A stretch of DNA of 64,000 nucleotides from NCBI GenBank assembly GCA_903895725.1, contig CAITUV010000044.1, positions 1 through 64,000 on the forward strand, in the 5' to 3' direction. The stretch is from an uncultured Myxococcales bacterium. Its GTDB lineage: Bacteria; Myxococcota_A; UBA9042; CAIXZC01. Shown piece by piece: positions 16,454 through 25,039 of this stretch; the stretch's first letter is position 1, and each line of letters opens with the position of its first letter. The notes below the pieces were generated by a model, which saw only the letters and a program-made list of their open reading frames with translations, did not search any database and had not been told where the DNA came from. The position numbers were made by a program, and so were the translations under genes.

Positions 16454-18607
16454 TCAGCTCTTGCTCTGGAACTCGATGAGCTCCAACTGGTAGAAGAGAA
16501 CCAGGAGGTGGTACAGAGAATCCTTCTCTTCCGGCTTCCGGCAGAGCGTGGAAACGGCTTCGTTGATGCGGCCGATCCGCAGGGTCTGGCTCCAGAGCCG
16601 CTGCTCCTTGCTGGTCAGCGGGAGCACCTCCGGGGTGACATAGCTGCTGCGCTTCTCGCGAAGCAGGGCGGTTCCGAACTGCCGGAACATCGGCTCCAGC
16701 TCCTGGGCCGTCGTGTGCTTGCGAATCCCCTCGAGCACGTACCGGTACACGTTGGCATCGGCCGGTGCCATGTCGATGGGGCAGGGGATGCCGTCGAAGA
16801 ACTCGTAGGTCCCCTTGGTCCAGGCGAATACCTGGAGGAACTTGGCCCGGAACTGCTGGTCGAGAAGCGCGTACAGCTCGTGGGGCTTGACGTACCCGAG
16901 CGAGACGAGCGCGTCGCCCAGCTTGCCGCCGAAGTCCCGGGACTTCTCGAGTGCCAGGTTCATCTGCTCCTCGGTCACCACCTCGCGGTGCAGCAGGAAG
17001 GAGCCGAGCAGCTCGTGCTTGAGGTTGGAAGCGATGTGCCGCGGCTTTCCCTTTCGGAAGTAGAACTCCTTCTGGGACGACCCGGCGCTGAAGCGCAGCT
17101 TCCCCGACAGGGAGCGGGACGCAACCTGGAAGAAGATCCGGACGAGCCCGGGTCTGGAGATGGTTCCGGAGTAGAGGGGAGTGACCCCGCGTTTCCGCAG
17201 CGTCTCGTTGGGGGAGAGGGAGCGAACCTCGGTGATGTCCCGAACCCGCTTCCACTCGCCGCCGTCGAGCTGGACGTACTCGTCCTCGGAGACCGCTCCG
17301 GTCTGCACGAGGTTGACGAGATTGCCGTAGTCGACGGGACCAAAGACGTAGCCGGAGGTGTTCCGCAGGCGGAATTCGTGCCCTTTGAGCGAGTCGGGGA
17401 CCGGCGAGGGTTCCTGCCCCACCCTGGGGGAGGACTGCTCCCCCTCGAACCCCGGGGCCGGTGTGACCTGGAGCCGGGGAGGGGGAGTGGACGGCTCCGA
17501 CCTGGGCTCGGGAGGTTTGGAATCCTCCGGGGGGGGAGACTCCTCGACCATGTCCTCGAGGATCGTCTCCACGGCAGTCCTCTTCACTCCGGGCGAGGTG
17601 GACGGACGCCCGCCCACCAGGGTCTGGACTGCTTCCGCGGTCGGGGCCTCGGGAGGAACCTCGGCGATGGCAGCGCGACCGGCCTCATCCCCGAACAGTG
17701 CGGCGAGGAACTCCTCGACCCGGCTGGAATCGACCCGTGCCTTCTTGGCGAACAGGTACTCCATCAAGTCGTCGTGGAACTCGAGCGCCGTGGAGTAGCG
17801 CTTGTCGCGGTCCTGGGCGAGTGCCCTTCTCAAGACCACGCGCAAAGGCTCCTCGATGAACGGGTATTTCTCAAACTTGCGCTCGACGTCGGCATCCCGG
17901 ATGTTGATCAGCGTTTCCAGGTCGGTACGCCCGAGGAAGAGCCGCTTGAGAGTCAGTGATTCGAACAGGACGACGCCCAGAGAGAAGATGTCCGAGCGGT
18001 GGTCGATCTCCTCCCCTCGGACCTGCTCGGGTGACATGTAGCCGAGCTTGCCGCGAAGCACGTGCTTGGACCCCTTGGCATCCTGGGTGCGGGCCTTGGC
18101 CACACCGAAGTCCATCACCTTGACCTGTCCAGACCACGAGATGATGACGTTGGAAGGGGAGACATCCCGGTGAATGATATTGAGCGGCTTGCCATAGATG
18201 TCCCGGGCACGGTGGGCATAGTCGAGCCCCTTGCACACCTCGGCCACGGCGTGAGCCGCGATGGCGGGCGGATAGGTGGCCTTGCGCTCCGCACAGCGGG
18301 CCAGCACCTTGAGGAGGTCCCGGCCGTTCACGTACTCCATGGCGATGTAGAACTGGCTGTCCGCCTGCGCCAGCTCGATGGTCTGCACGATGTTGGGATG
18401 CTGGAGGACGGAGGAGAGCTTGGCCTCCTCGACAAGCATGTCGATGAACGCCTTGTTCCGTGCGTAGCCGGGCAGGATCTTCTTGACCACGACGATCTTC
18501 TCGAAGCCTTCGGCGCCGGTGAGGCGGGCCTTGTAGACCTCGGCCATGCCACCGCTGCCGATCTTCTCGAGAAGCTCGTACTTGCCCAGCGTCAGGAGGG
18601 GTTTCAT
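16454..18607 (-). CDS. Ser/Thr protein kinase with GYF-like and DUF4388 C-terminal domains
   Basis: 717 residues. The Hanks-type kinase domain spans residues ~9-290: G-loop IGSGGMAEVY (~16-25), catalytic Lys in VVVKKIL (~42), HRDVSPSN (~146-153), DFG (~166) and MSPEQ (~191). All catalytic residues are present. A Pro/Ser/Glu-rich linker follows (~300-400). Next is a GYF_2-like domain (GYVFGPVDYGNLVNLV, ~410-455), then a DUF4388/PATAN-type domain (from LYSGTISRPGLVRIF, ~475), which in Myxococcota often ends kinases and two-component proteins. There is no transmembrane segment. Its ATG overlaps the stop of the small lipoprotein gene by four bases, and the upstream PP2C phosphatase is its natural counterpart. 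Confidence 0.93.
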   Translation of the reverse strand: MKPLLTLGKYELLEKIGSGGMAEVYKARLTGAEGFEKIVVVKKILPGYARNKAFIDMLVEEAKLSSVLQHPNIVQTIELAQADSQFYIAMEYVNGRDLLKVLARCAERKATYPPAIAAHAVAEVCKGLDYAHRARDIYGKPLNIIHRDVSPSNVIISWSGQVKVMDFGVAKARTQDAKGSKHVLRGKLGYMSPEQVRGEEIDHRSDIFSLGVVLFESLTLKRLFLGRTDLETLINIRDADVERKFEKYPFIEEPLRVVLRRALAQDRDKRYSTALEFHDDLMEYLFAKKARVDSSRVEEFLAALFGDEAGRAAIAEVPPEAPTAEAVQTLVGGRPSTSPGVKRTAVETILEDMVEESPPPEDSKPPEPRSEPSTPPPRLQVTPAPGFEGEQSSPRVGQEPSPVPDSLKGHEFRLRNTSGYVFGPVDYGNLVNLVQTGAVSEDEYVQLDGGEWKRVRDITEVRSLSPNETLRKRGVTPLYSGTISRPGLVRIFFQVASRSLSGKLRFSAGSSQKEFYFRKGKPRHIASNLKHELLGSFLLHREVVTEEQMNLALEKSRDFGGKLGDALVSLGYVKPHELYALLDQQFRAKFLQVFAWTKGTYEFFDGIPCPIDMAPADANVYRYVLEGIRKHTTAQELEPMFRQFGTALLREKRSSYVTPEVLPLTSKEQRLWSQTLRIGRINEAVSTLCRKPEEKDSLYHLLVLFYQLELIEFQSKS

Positions 18608-18837
18608 TCGCTCCGCTCGCTTCCCTCAACGCTCCGATACAACATCAATGCCCGTCGGCAGGTATCCCGCCGATCGGTCCCCGCGTCTGCCGTCGCTGCG
18701 CGCGTCGCGATGCAGACAGCGGACTCCTCACCATGCCTGGCGCAGGATTCCTCTGAGAGCGTCTCACAGCCGTCCCTACACCCCGGCATCAGAAAAGATA
18801 CTAGCAGACAGGCAATCGCCAAGGCAATTCTTCTCAT
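18604..18837 (-). CDS. Small Cys-containing lipoprotein
   Basis: 77 residues: a hydrophobic N-terminus ending in LMPGC, a weak lipobox because of the Pro, followed by a short body with five more Cys and a basic, Ala/Arg-rich end. Its start overlaps the phosphatase stop and its stop overlaps the kinase start, both as ATGA, so it is translated between them. The function is unknown; a periplasmic sensor or partner for the kinase is only a guess. Confidence 0.7.
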   Translation of the reverse strand: MRRIALAIACLLVSFLMPGCRDGCETLSEESCARHGEESAVCIATRAATADAGTDRRDTCRRALMLYRSVEGSERSE

Positions 18838-19619
18838 TCGTCCTCCAGCCGGAGCACGAGTGCCGTAACGTTGTCGGGGCCGCCGGCCTGCAGGGCTAGG
18901 GCCAGGAGCGCCTTCACCTGAGATTCCGGCGAGTCGTTCTTCGCCATGGCCCGTTCGATTTCCGCCCCCGGGACGTAATCGCTCAACCCGTCCGAGCAGA
19001 GCAGGAACTCGTCTCCGCCGCGCACGCTCTTCATGGCGGTATCCACGACCACCTGCTCCTGGAGCCCCATGGCCCGAACGACGACGTTCTTGAGCGGGAA
19101 CGAGTCTGCGTCCTCGAGCCGGACGAGATTCATCCGGACGTACTCATTGAACAGGCTGTGGTCCTTGGTGACCTGCTCCAGCGTGCCCTTGCGGAAACGA
19201 TAGATGCGGCTGTCCCCGACATGTGCCACGAAGATGCTGCGGTCGCCGACCGCGAGGCCGACGATCGTGGTTCCCATGGTCTCGTATTGAGGGTTACGAC
19301 GGGCCGTGTTGAAAATGGCCAGATTGGCTTCCTCCATGGCCCGCCGCAGCTTGAACTGGTCGTATGGAAGCTGGCGGGGCTCCAGGCCGGCCCGCTTGGC
19401 CCGCGTGAACTGCCCCTCAAGCAGTCGGTCCAACTCGGCACTGGAGTAAAAGCGCTGGATCGTGTTGGTGGCGATTGCCGAGGCCAGCTCTCCGAACCGG
19501 TGGCCGGCCATTCCGTCCGCCACCACGGCCAGATTCGCACCCGGAACCCAGAGGAACGTGTCCTCGTTGTTCGAGCGCATGTAGCCGGGATGGGTCTCGC
19601 CAAAGGCGACGCATTTCAT
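18834..19619 (-). CDS. PP2C-family protein phosphatase
   Basis: Metal-dependent Ser/Thr phosphatase of 261 residues, the usual size of bacterial PP2C (PrpC/PstP) catalytic domains. The motifs appear in order: RSNNEDTF, VVADGMAGH, GTTIVGLAV, VGDSRIYRF, LLCSDGLSDYV and GGPDNVTALV, so all metal ligands are present. It should counteract the kinase two genes downstream. The start is ATG 19619. A TATAGT box ends only eight bases before it, so the transcript may be nearly leaderless. A long open frame continues upstream of 19619, but that part is antisense to the Cys-rich lipoprotein genes and is not real. Confidence 0.93.
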   Translation of the reverse strand: MKCVAFGETHPGYMRSNNEDTFLWVPGANLAVVADGMAGHRFGELASAIATNTIQRFYSSAELDRLLEGQFTRAKRAGLEPRQLPYDQFKLRRAMEEANLAIFNTARRNPQYETMGTTIVGLAVGDRSIFVAHVGDSRIYRFRKGTLEQVTKDHSLFNEYVRMNLVRLEDADSFPLKNVVVRAMGLQEQVVVDTAMKSVRGGDEFLLCSDGLSDYVPGAEIERAMAKNDSPESQVKALLALALQAGGPDNVTALVLRLEDE

Positions 19620-19704
19620 GCGCACGACTATACACTCCGAATTGGGTCTTGAGAAGTGAAAAGCAGGACCGGAGCGGGGCGGGAGAGCGCCGGGTTCTTG
19701 CTTG

Positions 19705-19733
19705 TTGGCGCGGCTCCCGCGCCCGTGTATACT
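19705..19733 (+). promoter_or_regulatory. Sigma-70-type promoter of the Cys-rich lipoprotein operon
   Basis: TTGGCG (19705-19710), 17-base spacer, TATACT (19728-19733), about 45 bases before ATG 19779. It is a good match in spacing and sequence, placed in the divergent gap with the phosphatase operon. Confidence 0.6.
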
Positions 19734-19778
19734 ACCGTGCGGTGCGTTGCCACGGACGGTGGCTCTTGGGGGGACTTG

Positions 19779-20984
19779 ATGAGGAACCTTGTCGTCTGCT
19801 GCCTGTTGCTCCTCGGCACGCTGGCGTGCTCGGAGGAATCGATCGTCTCGGGCGGGCCGGAGTTCTACTATCCTCCGGCCGAGACCGTGGAAACCGGAAC
19901 GGGGGACGGGATCGTCATCGGCCCCTCGGACCTTGGCCCCCAGGACGGTGAGCTGGTCGGGGAGCTCGGCCCCGAGCTCGATGTCCAGGTACCCGACCAG
20001 AATGACGTCGTCCCGGATGTGACGCCCGTTGAGCCGGTCGAGCTGGCCGAGGAGAAGCCACAGCCGGACGTGCTGGACCTTCCCGACGCGGTCGAGCTCG
20101 TCGATGTCCCCGAGGTCGAGGAGGTCAAGCCGGAGGTCGTCGAGGTGAAGCCGGATTCCTCCTGCGTCCCGTCGTGCAAGAGCAAGGAGTGCGGCTCCGA
20201 CGGCTGCGACGGCGTGTGCGGCTATTGCGCCTATGGGGAGGTGTGCAACCTCCAGGGCCAGTGTGTCACCAACAAGTGCGAGCCGCTCTGTACGGTGGAG
20301 CTGGACGGCAAGAGCGTGAGCAAGCAGTGCGGCCCCGACACGTGTGGTGGCTACTGCGGCATCTGCATGGGAGATGGGGAGAGCTGCGGGAAGGACGGGT
20401 TCTGCTACGGGGCCGGGTGCACGGGCGACTGCAAGGACAAGGAGTGCGGCTCCGACGGCTGCGGCGGCCCGTGCGGGTACTGCAAGCCGGACCAGCTCTG
20501 CAACGAGGAAGGCAAGTGCGTGGCGCATCCGTGCGGAGATGTGACCTCCAAGGCGAAATGCCTCGACCAGTACACGCTGGTCCAGTGCATCGATCTGGCG
20601 CCGGTGCAGACGAACTGCAAGAGCATCGAAAGCCACATGTGCGGTTGGAACAAGGCCGCCGGGAAGTTCGAGTGCGTGCCGGAGGAGGCCTGCGTGGCGA
20701 GCTGTCAGTTCGACGACGGAGAGCCCAAGGAGTGCGGTCCGGATGGCTGCTGGGGAAGCTGCGGGATGTGCCCGGTAGGCTGGGGGTGCGGCGGCGGCCT
20801 GTGCAAGCCGTCGGAAGGGGCCGAGTGCGCCTGGATCAACAGCTCGGCCGGTGCCTGCATCGCCGACGTCCGCTGGTTCTGCTCCGCGGGCAAGCTCTAC
20901 AGCATCGACTGCCAGGCCCTGGGGAAGAAATGCGCCTGGAACAAGAACTTCGACTTCGGAAAGGGCGGCTATGACTGCATGTAG
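19779..20984 (+). CDS. Cys-rich lipoprotein with CGxDGCGG repeats (copy 1)
   Basis: Lipoprotein of 401 residues: MRNLVVCCLLLLGTLAC gives the lipobox, then a ~110-residue acidic Pro/Val/Glu-rich spacer, then Cys modules with ECGSDGCDGVCGYC, QCGPDTCGGYCGIC, ECGSDGCGGPCGYC and ECGPDGCWGSCGMC. The C-terminal ~90 residues (ECAWINSSAGACIADVRWFC onward) are paralogous to the end of the next gene. The acidic spacer may carry the domain away from the outer membrane. No enzyme motif was seen. ATG 19779 is chosen from the lipobox; the longer frame from 19656 has no signal. Confidence 0.82.
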   Translation: MRNLVVCCLLLLGTLACSEESIVSGGPEFYYPPAETVETGTGDGIVIGPSDLGPQDGELVGELGPELDVQVPDQNDVVPDVTPVEPVELAEEKPQPDVLDLPDAVELVDVPEVEEVKPEVVEVKPDSSCVPSCKSKECGSDGCDGVCGYCAYGEVCNLQGQCVTNKCEPLCTVELDGKSVSKQCGPDTCGGYCGICMGDGESCGKDGFCYGAGCTGDCKDKECGSDGCGGPCGYCKPDQLCNEEGKCVAHPCGDVTSKAKCLDQYTLVQCIDLAPVQTNCKSIESHMCGWNKAAGKFECVPEEACVASCQFDDGEPKECGPDGCWGSCGMCPVGWGCGGGLCKPSEGAECAWINSSAGACIADVRWFCSAGKLYSIDCQALGKKCAWNKNFDFGKGGYDCM

Positions 20985-20997
20985 GACGGGGGCGTTC

Positions 20998-22104
20998 ATG
21001 AACGTGTGGTGCGCTGCGGCGCTTGTACTGATCGGCATGTCGGCGTGCGGCGGTGGCAAGAAGACCCCGGACTGGGAATTCCGCTATGGCGACCTGGGGT
21101 CCGACAACGGGCTGCAGTTCGAGATTCCCAACCACATCTTCGACCTGGTCACCGAGACTCCGGCGCTCCTCCCGGACGCGGATGGCTACGTTCAGCCCGA
21201 GACGGAGGCCCCCGACGTCGTGTCGGACGGGGACACCGCCCCTCCCGACCCGGACGTGAAGAAGGACGTCCAGGAGGATGACGGGGCCTGCCAGCCGGCC
21301 TGCAAGTTCGAGGACGGTACCGAAAAGCAGTGCGGACCGGACGGGTGCGGCTCCATCTGCGGTTACTGCGACTGGGGACAGGTCTGCGCCGACGGACTGT
21401 GCAAGGAGTACTGCGAACCGAAATGCACGCTCCCCGATGGGACCAAGAAGCAGTGCGGGCCGGACGGTTGTTACGGAGAATGCCCCCCCGGCTGCTCCGA
21501 CGGGTACATCTGCGGCGAGGACCAGCTGTGCTACCCCTTCTGCGACCACGATGCCAACTGCCTGGGCAAGGAGTGCGGCTCGGACGGATGCGGCGGAACG
21601 TGCGGGCTGTGCGGCATCGGCCTGGTCTGCGATGGGGAGGCGGGCAAGTGCATCCCGGACCCGTGCGGGGACGTTCCCAAGGACAAGGGGAAATGCACCG
21701 ACGCCAACGTGCTCCAGGAATGCGTCGACGGCAAGCTCAAGGAGACCCCGTGCGCCAGTCTGGGAGCCGATTACTTCTGCAAGTGGGACGGCCCCACCCA
21801 GAAGTTCGTCTGCTCCCAGGGGTGCGTGCCCCAGTGCAAGTGGGACGACGGGACCCCAAAGGAGTGCGGGTACGACGGCTGCTACGGCGAATGCGGGACC
21901 TGCACCCCGGGTTGGACCTGCAAGTCGGGAACCTGCTACCCGGTGGCCGGTGCCGAGTGCGGCTGGATCACCGAGAAGGGCTGGTGCGATGCCGGCCTCC
22001 TCTGGTTCTGCGTCAACAACAAGCTTTACATCGACGACTGCCAGGCCAACGGGATGAAGTGCAGCTTCGATACGGGGACGGGGAAGTTCAAGTGCAAGTT
22101 GTAG
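20998..22104 (+). CDS. Cys-rich lipoprotein with CGxDGCGG repeats (copy 2)
   Basis: 368-residue tandem paralogue of the preceding gene. Signal MNVWCAAALVLIGMSAC provides the lipobox; an acidic spacer follows, then modules QCGPDGCGSICGYC, QCGPDGCYGECPPGC, ECGSDGCGGTCGLC and ECGYDGCYGECGTC. The C-terminal domain (ECGWITEKGWCDAGLLWFC onward) aligns with copy 1. It starts 13 bases after the previous stop, so they share a transcript. The pair looks like a local duplication; the function is unknown and surface exposure is likely. Confidence 0.82.
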   Translation: MNVWCAAALVLIGMSACGGGKKTPDWEFRYGDLGSDNGLQFEIPNHIFDLVTETPALLPDADGYVQPETEAPDVVSDGDTAPPDPDVKKDVQEDDGACQPACKFEDGTEKQCGPDGCGSICGYCDWGQVCADGLCKEYCEPKCTLPDGTKKQCGPDGCYGECPPGCSDGYICGEDQLCYPFCDHDANCLGKECGSDGCGGTCGLCGIGLVCDGEAGKCIPDPCGDVPKDKGKCTDANVLQECVDGKLKETPCASLGADYFCKWDGPTQKFVCSQGCVPQCKWDDGTPKECGYDGCYGECGTCTPGWTCKSGTCYPVAGAECGWITEKGWCDAGLLWFCVNNKLYIDDCQANGMKCSFDTGTGKFKCKL

Positions 22105-22116
22105 CTGGAGGCAACC

Positions 22117-24231
22117 ATGTGCCTGAAGAAGACGGTCGGAAGTCTCTGCCTGGCGGCTGCGGCCCTGGGGCTCATCGCGTGCTCGACCCCGGTGGGCTCG
22201 CAAGGTGCCGACGCTTCCGCTGACGGGCCCGGGAGCCTGCCCGACTCGGTCACGGTCCTGCCGGATGGCCGAACCGTGCCCCCCGACACGACGTTCCTCC
22301 AGGACCTCGATTGCCCGGGAGACGCTGCGTGCACCCCCGAAGTCCGTGCGGGGGAGCTTCCCCCAGTCGAAGACACCCCGCCGAGCGCCGGTCGGCTCGG
22401 GGACGCCTGCACCAAGAACGGTGACTGCCTGAGCGGCTTCTGCGTGCCCTCGGACATCGGCTACATCTGCACGGACATGTGCATCGACGACTGCCCGGAA
22501 GGATGGAGCTGCAAGGGAGTGGCCTACTCGGACCCCGACACCCTCTTCGTTTGCCTTCCCGACGTCGAGACCACTTGCGCCAGGGCGGGGGTGTGCAAGG
22601 CCGGCGAGGTGGCCACCGAGACGTGCGGCAAGTGCGGCAGCCGGGAAAGGACGTGCAAGGAGAACTGCCAGTGGGGGGAGTGGTCCAACTGCTTTGGCGA
22701 GGGGACCTGCGAGGCGGGGATGTCCGAGGATCAGGCCTGTGGCAAGTGCGGAACGCAGCAGCGTGCCTGCACCGACAAGTGCCAGTGGGGCGACTGGCAG
22801 GCCTGCCAGGACGAGGGGAGTTGCACGGCCGGTACCGTGGAGAACCAGCCGTGCGGAAACTGCGGGAGCCAGACCCGGACCTGCACCGCCGAGTGCGAAT
22901 GGAGCGACTGGGGCTCGTGCCAGCAGGGGGGAGGATGCGCCCCCGGAGCTGCGGAGACGCAGGCCTGCGGGAACTGCGGAACCCAGGAGCGTACGTGCGG
23001 CCCCGAGTGCGCATGGGGCGAGTGGGGAGAATGTGGCAACCAGGGGGAATGCGCCCCGGGGGCCCTGGAAAACACGGTGTGCGGCGTGTGCGGGAGCCAG
23101 ACCCGGACCTGCACGTCCAAGTGCGAGTGGAGCGACTGGGGCTCGTGCCAGGGCGGCGGGGTGTGCATGCCCGGGGCCTCGGATTCCATGACCTGCGGCA
23201 ACTGCGGAACCACCCTGCGGCTCTGCACCGAAGCCTGCCAGTGGAGCGACTGGGGCCAGTGCACCAATGAAGGAGTCTGTACCCCGGGGGCCAACGAGTC
23301 GACGGCCTGTGGGAAGTGCGGATTCCAGACGCGCAACTGCACCGACTCGTGCGCGTGGAGCCAGTGGGGAAGCTGTGAGGGGCAGGGAGTCTGCGTCCCG
23401 GGTGACTCGGAGTACGAGGATTGCGGCAAGTGCGGGAAGCGGGGACACACGTGCACCGACCAGTGTGCATGGGGCATCTGGGGACCCTGCCAGGACGAGG
23501 GGGTGTGCTCGCCCGGCGACAAGCAGACCGAGGCTTGCGGCAAGTGCGGCTCCCGGGAACGGACGTGCACGGCCCAGTGCGGCTGGAGCACCTGGGGACC
23601 CTGTACCGGGGAAGGCGTTTGCTCGCCCAACCAGATGGAAAGCGCAGCCTGCGGCAACTGCGGCAACAAGTACCGCTTCTGTGCGGACAATTGCGCCTGG
23701 GGACCATTCGGGGCCTGTTCCGGGGAAGGCGAGTGCAGCCCGGGCACTACCAAGCCGTGCAACAACTGCGGGACGCAGACCTGCTCGGCCGGATGCAGCT
23801 GGTCTTCGTGCGCGCTGGGCAAGATGGACGGGTACGAGGAGAACGATGTCGAAGGCCAGTCCTACACCCTCCCGGGCATCACCGACGCGGCAGGAGACAC
23901 GCAGAGCGTGGCGGCGAGCATCAACCCGGCGTATGACGCGGACTGGTTCAAGATCCACATCAGCGACACATCACTCCACTCCATCGACCCCAAGTTCACG
24001 CTGAGCGTGCCGGCGGGGCAGACCTACAAGATGTGCGTGACTTACAAGTGCGACAGCGGCAAGACCTTCAGCTCCTGCCAGAACATCTCGGGGGCGAACT
24101 CCATCTCCATCGGCGTAGGCGACTGCGAGTCCATCTGGCAGGGGGACGACGACTCCGGCACCGCCTACATCCAGATTGCGCCCATCAGCACCGGGTCCTG
24201 CTCCGACTACTCGTTGAAGTGCGAGGCGTAG
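22117..24231 (+). CDS. Lipoprotein with ten thrombospondin-like WxxW Cys repeats and a PPC-like end
   Basis: 704 residues. Signal peptide with lipobox GLIAC, then a Cys segment (~95-150), then ten tandem 38-residue repeats (about 160-540) and a degenerate eleventh. Each repeat has the plan C-x-P-G...CGxCG...R-x-C...C-x-W-x-x-W-x-x-C...G, with six Cys and usually two Trp, reminiscent of thrombospondin type 1 modules. The C-terminal ~130 residues include YEENDVEGQ and YDADWFKIHI, typical of bacterial pre-peptidase C-terminal (PPC) domains. The gene starts 12 bases after the previous one and ends this operon. An extended disulfide-rich rod on the cell surface is the likely form; its partner is unknown. 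Confidence 0.83.
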   Translation: MCLKKTVGSLCLAAAALGLIACSTPVGSQGADASADGPGSLPDSVTVLPDGRTVPPDTTFLQDLDCPGDAACTPEVRAGELPPVEDTPPSAGRLGDACTKNGDCLSGFCVPSDIGYICTDMCIDDCPEGWSCKGVAYSDPDTLFVCLPDVETTCARAGVCKAGEVATETCGKCGSRERTCKENCQWGEWSNCFGEGTCEAGMSEDQACGKCGTQQRACTDKCQWGDWQACQDEGSCTAGTVENQPCGNCGSQTRTCTAECEWSDWGSCQQGGGCAPGAAETQACGNCGTQERTCGPECAWGEWGECGNQGECAPGALENTVCGVCGSQTRTCTSKCEWSDWGSCQGGGVCMPGASDSMTCGNCGTTLRLCTEACQWSDWGQCTNEGVCTPGANESTACGKCGFQTRNCTDSCAWSQWGSCEGQGVCVPGDSEYEDCGKCGKRGHTCTDQCAWGIWGPCQDEGVCSPGDKQTEACGKCGSRERTCTAQCGWSTWGPCTGEGVCSPNQMESAACGNCGNKYRFCADNCAWGPFGACSGEGECSPGTTKPCNNCGTQTCSAGCSWSSCALGKMDGYEENDVEGQSYTLPGITDAAGDTQSVAASINPAYDADWFKIHISDTSLHSIDPKFTLSVPAGQTYKMCVTYKCDSGKTFSSCQNISGANSISIGVGDCESIWQGDDDSGTAYIQIAPISTGSCSDYSLKCEA
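22594..23733 (+). repeat. Ten 114-bp coding repeats
   Basis: Ten in-frame units of 114 bp encode the 38-residue Cys/Trp repeats. Some neighbours are nearly identical over part of their length (for example GSQTRTC and CEWSDWGSC in units 3 and 5), so recent duplication or gene conversion is likely and copy number may vary among strains. Confidence 0.85.
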
Positions 24232-24236
24232 GCGAC

Positions 24237-24258
24237 GCTCCCGTCGATGACCGGGAGC
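24237..24258. terminator. Hairpin between convergent operons
   Basis: GCTCCC and GGGAGC pair perfectly around a 10-base loop that itself contains GTC-GAT-GAC. It lies between two convergent gene ends (24231 and 24275). A terminator is likely, although no T-run is present. Confidence 0.5.
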
Positions 24259-24274
24259 CCCGCCCAGGTTCGGC

Positions 24275-24991
24275 TCAGCCCGCGAGCTCCGGGCATTTCA
24301 GCACGCAGGCAGTGGGGATGTCGCAGGTGGGAAGGGATTCGAGCGCGCACGACTTGAACACACAATCGAGGAACTTCCCGGTCTTCTCGCTCTGCGCCTC
24401 GCTCGTCGCGGCCAGGCAGGGGATCGTGCATTCCTGGTCGAGGGGGGAGCAGGCGGACATGCAGTAGAGTGCGTCCCCGCAGTCCTTGTCCCCCTGACCA
24501 CCGATGCAGATGGCGGCTGCGGAGGAGCATTTTTCGATGATGCAGACGTAGAGCAGCGCCAGCTCTCCGGCCCCGCCCTTGTCGAAGGCCTCGAACTCGG
24601 CCGTGCATTTGGAATCCACGCAGGAGAGGAGATCGTCGACCTGGGTCATCTCGGCGTCCGAGATCCCTTCGAGGCACCCGCCCTGCGGAATCGGCTTCCC
24701 CGGGGACCAGGTCTTCATGTCCACGAGGCAGTGCAGCCCCTCGTAGCAGGTGGGCCCGGCTGCAATCTCGGGAGCCGATTCATCCGGTGCGACCTCCGGG
24801 GAGGCCGTGTCCCCGGCGACCTCGGCCGTGTCGGCAACCCCGGGGAGCTCCGCAGCGGCGTCGGCGAGCGGGCCGTCCTCGATGCGCAGGTCAGCGACGT
24901 CCGGTGCCAGAGTTTCGATCTCGGCCCCCTTGTCGATGCATGCGGTCCCCAAAAGGATTGCGACCAGGACGGACAGGAATTCTCGTCGCAT
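24275..24991 (-). CDS. Cys-rich lipoprotein
   Basis: About 238 residues. Signal MRREFLSVLVAILLGTAC has a good lipobox. An Ala/Glu/Pro-rich spacer (~25-85) precedes a C-terminal domain with sixteen or so Cys, mostly helical in look (for example LLYVCIIEKCSSAAAIC and FLDCVFKSC). It resembles neither of the repeat lipoproteins to its left. ATG 24991 is preferred over 24997 because AGGAG lies at the better distance. Function unknown. Confidence 0.75.
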   Translation of the reverse strand: MRREFLSVLVAILLGTACIDKGAEIETLAPDVADLRIEDGPLADAAAELPGVADTAEVAGDTASPEVAPDESAPEIAAGPTCYEGLHCLVDMKTWSPGKPIPQGGCLEGISDAEMTQVDDLLSCVDSKCTAEFEAFDKGGAGELALLYVCIIEKCSSAAAICIGGQGDKDCGDALYCMSACSPLDQECTIPCLAATSEAQSEKTGKFLDCVFKSCALESLPTCDIPTACVLKCPELAG

Positions 24992-25039
24992 TGTCATGCT
25001 CCTGCTGTAGGGTCGAACGACGGTCTGTAGCGGGCGCGG

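Noticed and set aside
14183..17959. Open frame of 1258 residues on the plus strand
   Set aside because: It runs antisense to DacB, the TPR protein and the kinase, all of which have clear motifs. High GC suppresses stops in the opposite strand; the translation has no recognisable domain.
19620..21059. N-terminal extension of the PP2C gene
   Set aside because: The extension overlaps the divergent lipoprotein genes in antisense. PP2C homology begins at ATG 19619, with a TATAGT box just before it.
22594..23733. Possible CRISPR or mobile repeat array
   Set aside because: The 114-bp periodicity is a coding repeat with a conserved frame and Cys/Trp pattern.
20836..23958. Open frame of 1040 residues on the minus strand
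   Set aside because: Antisense to two Cys-rich lipoprotein genes; the Pro/Ala/Leu-rich repeats in it mirror the 114-bp coding repeats.
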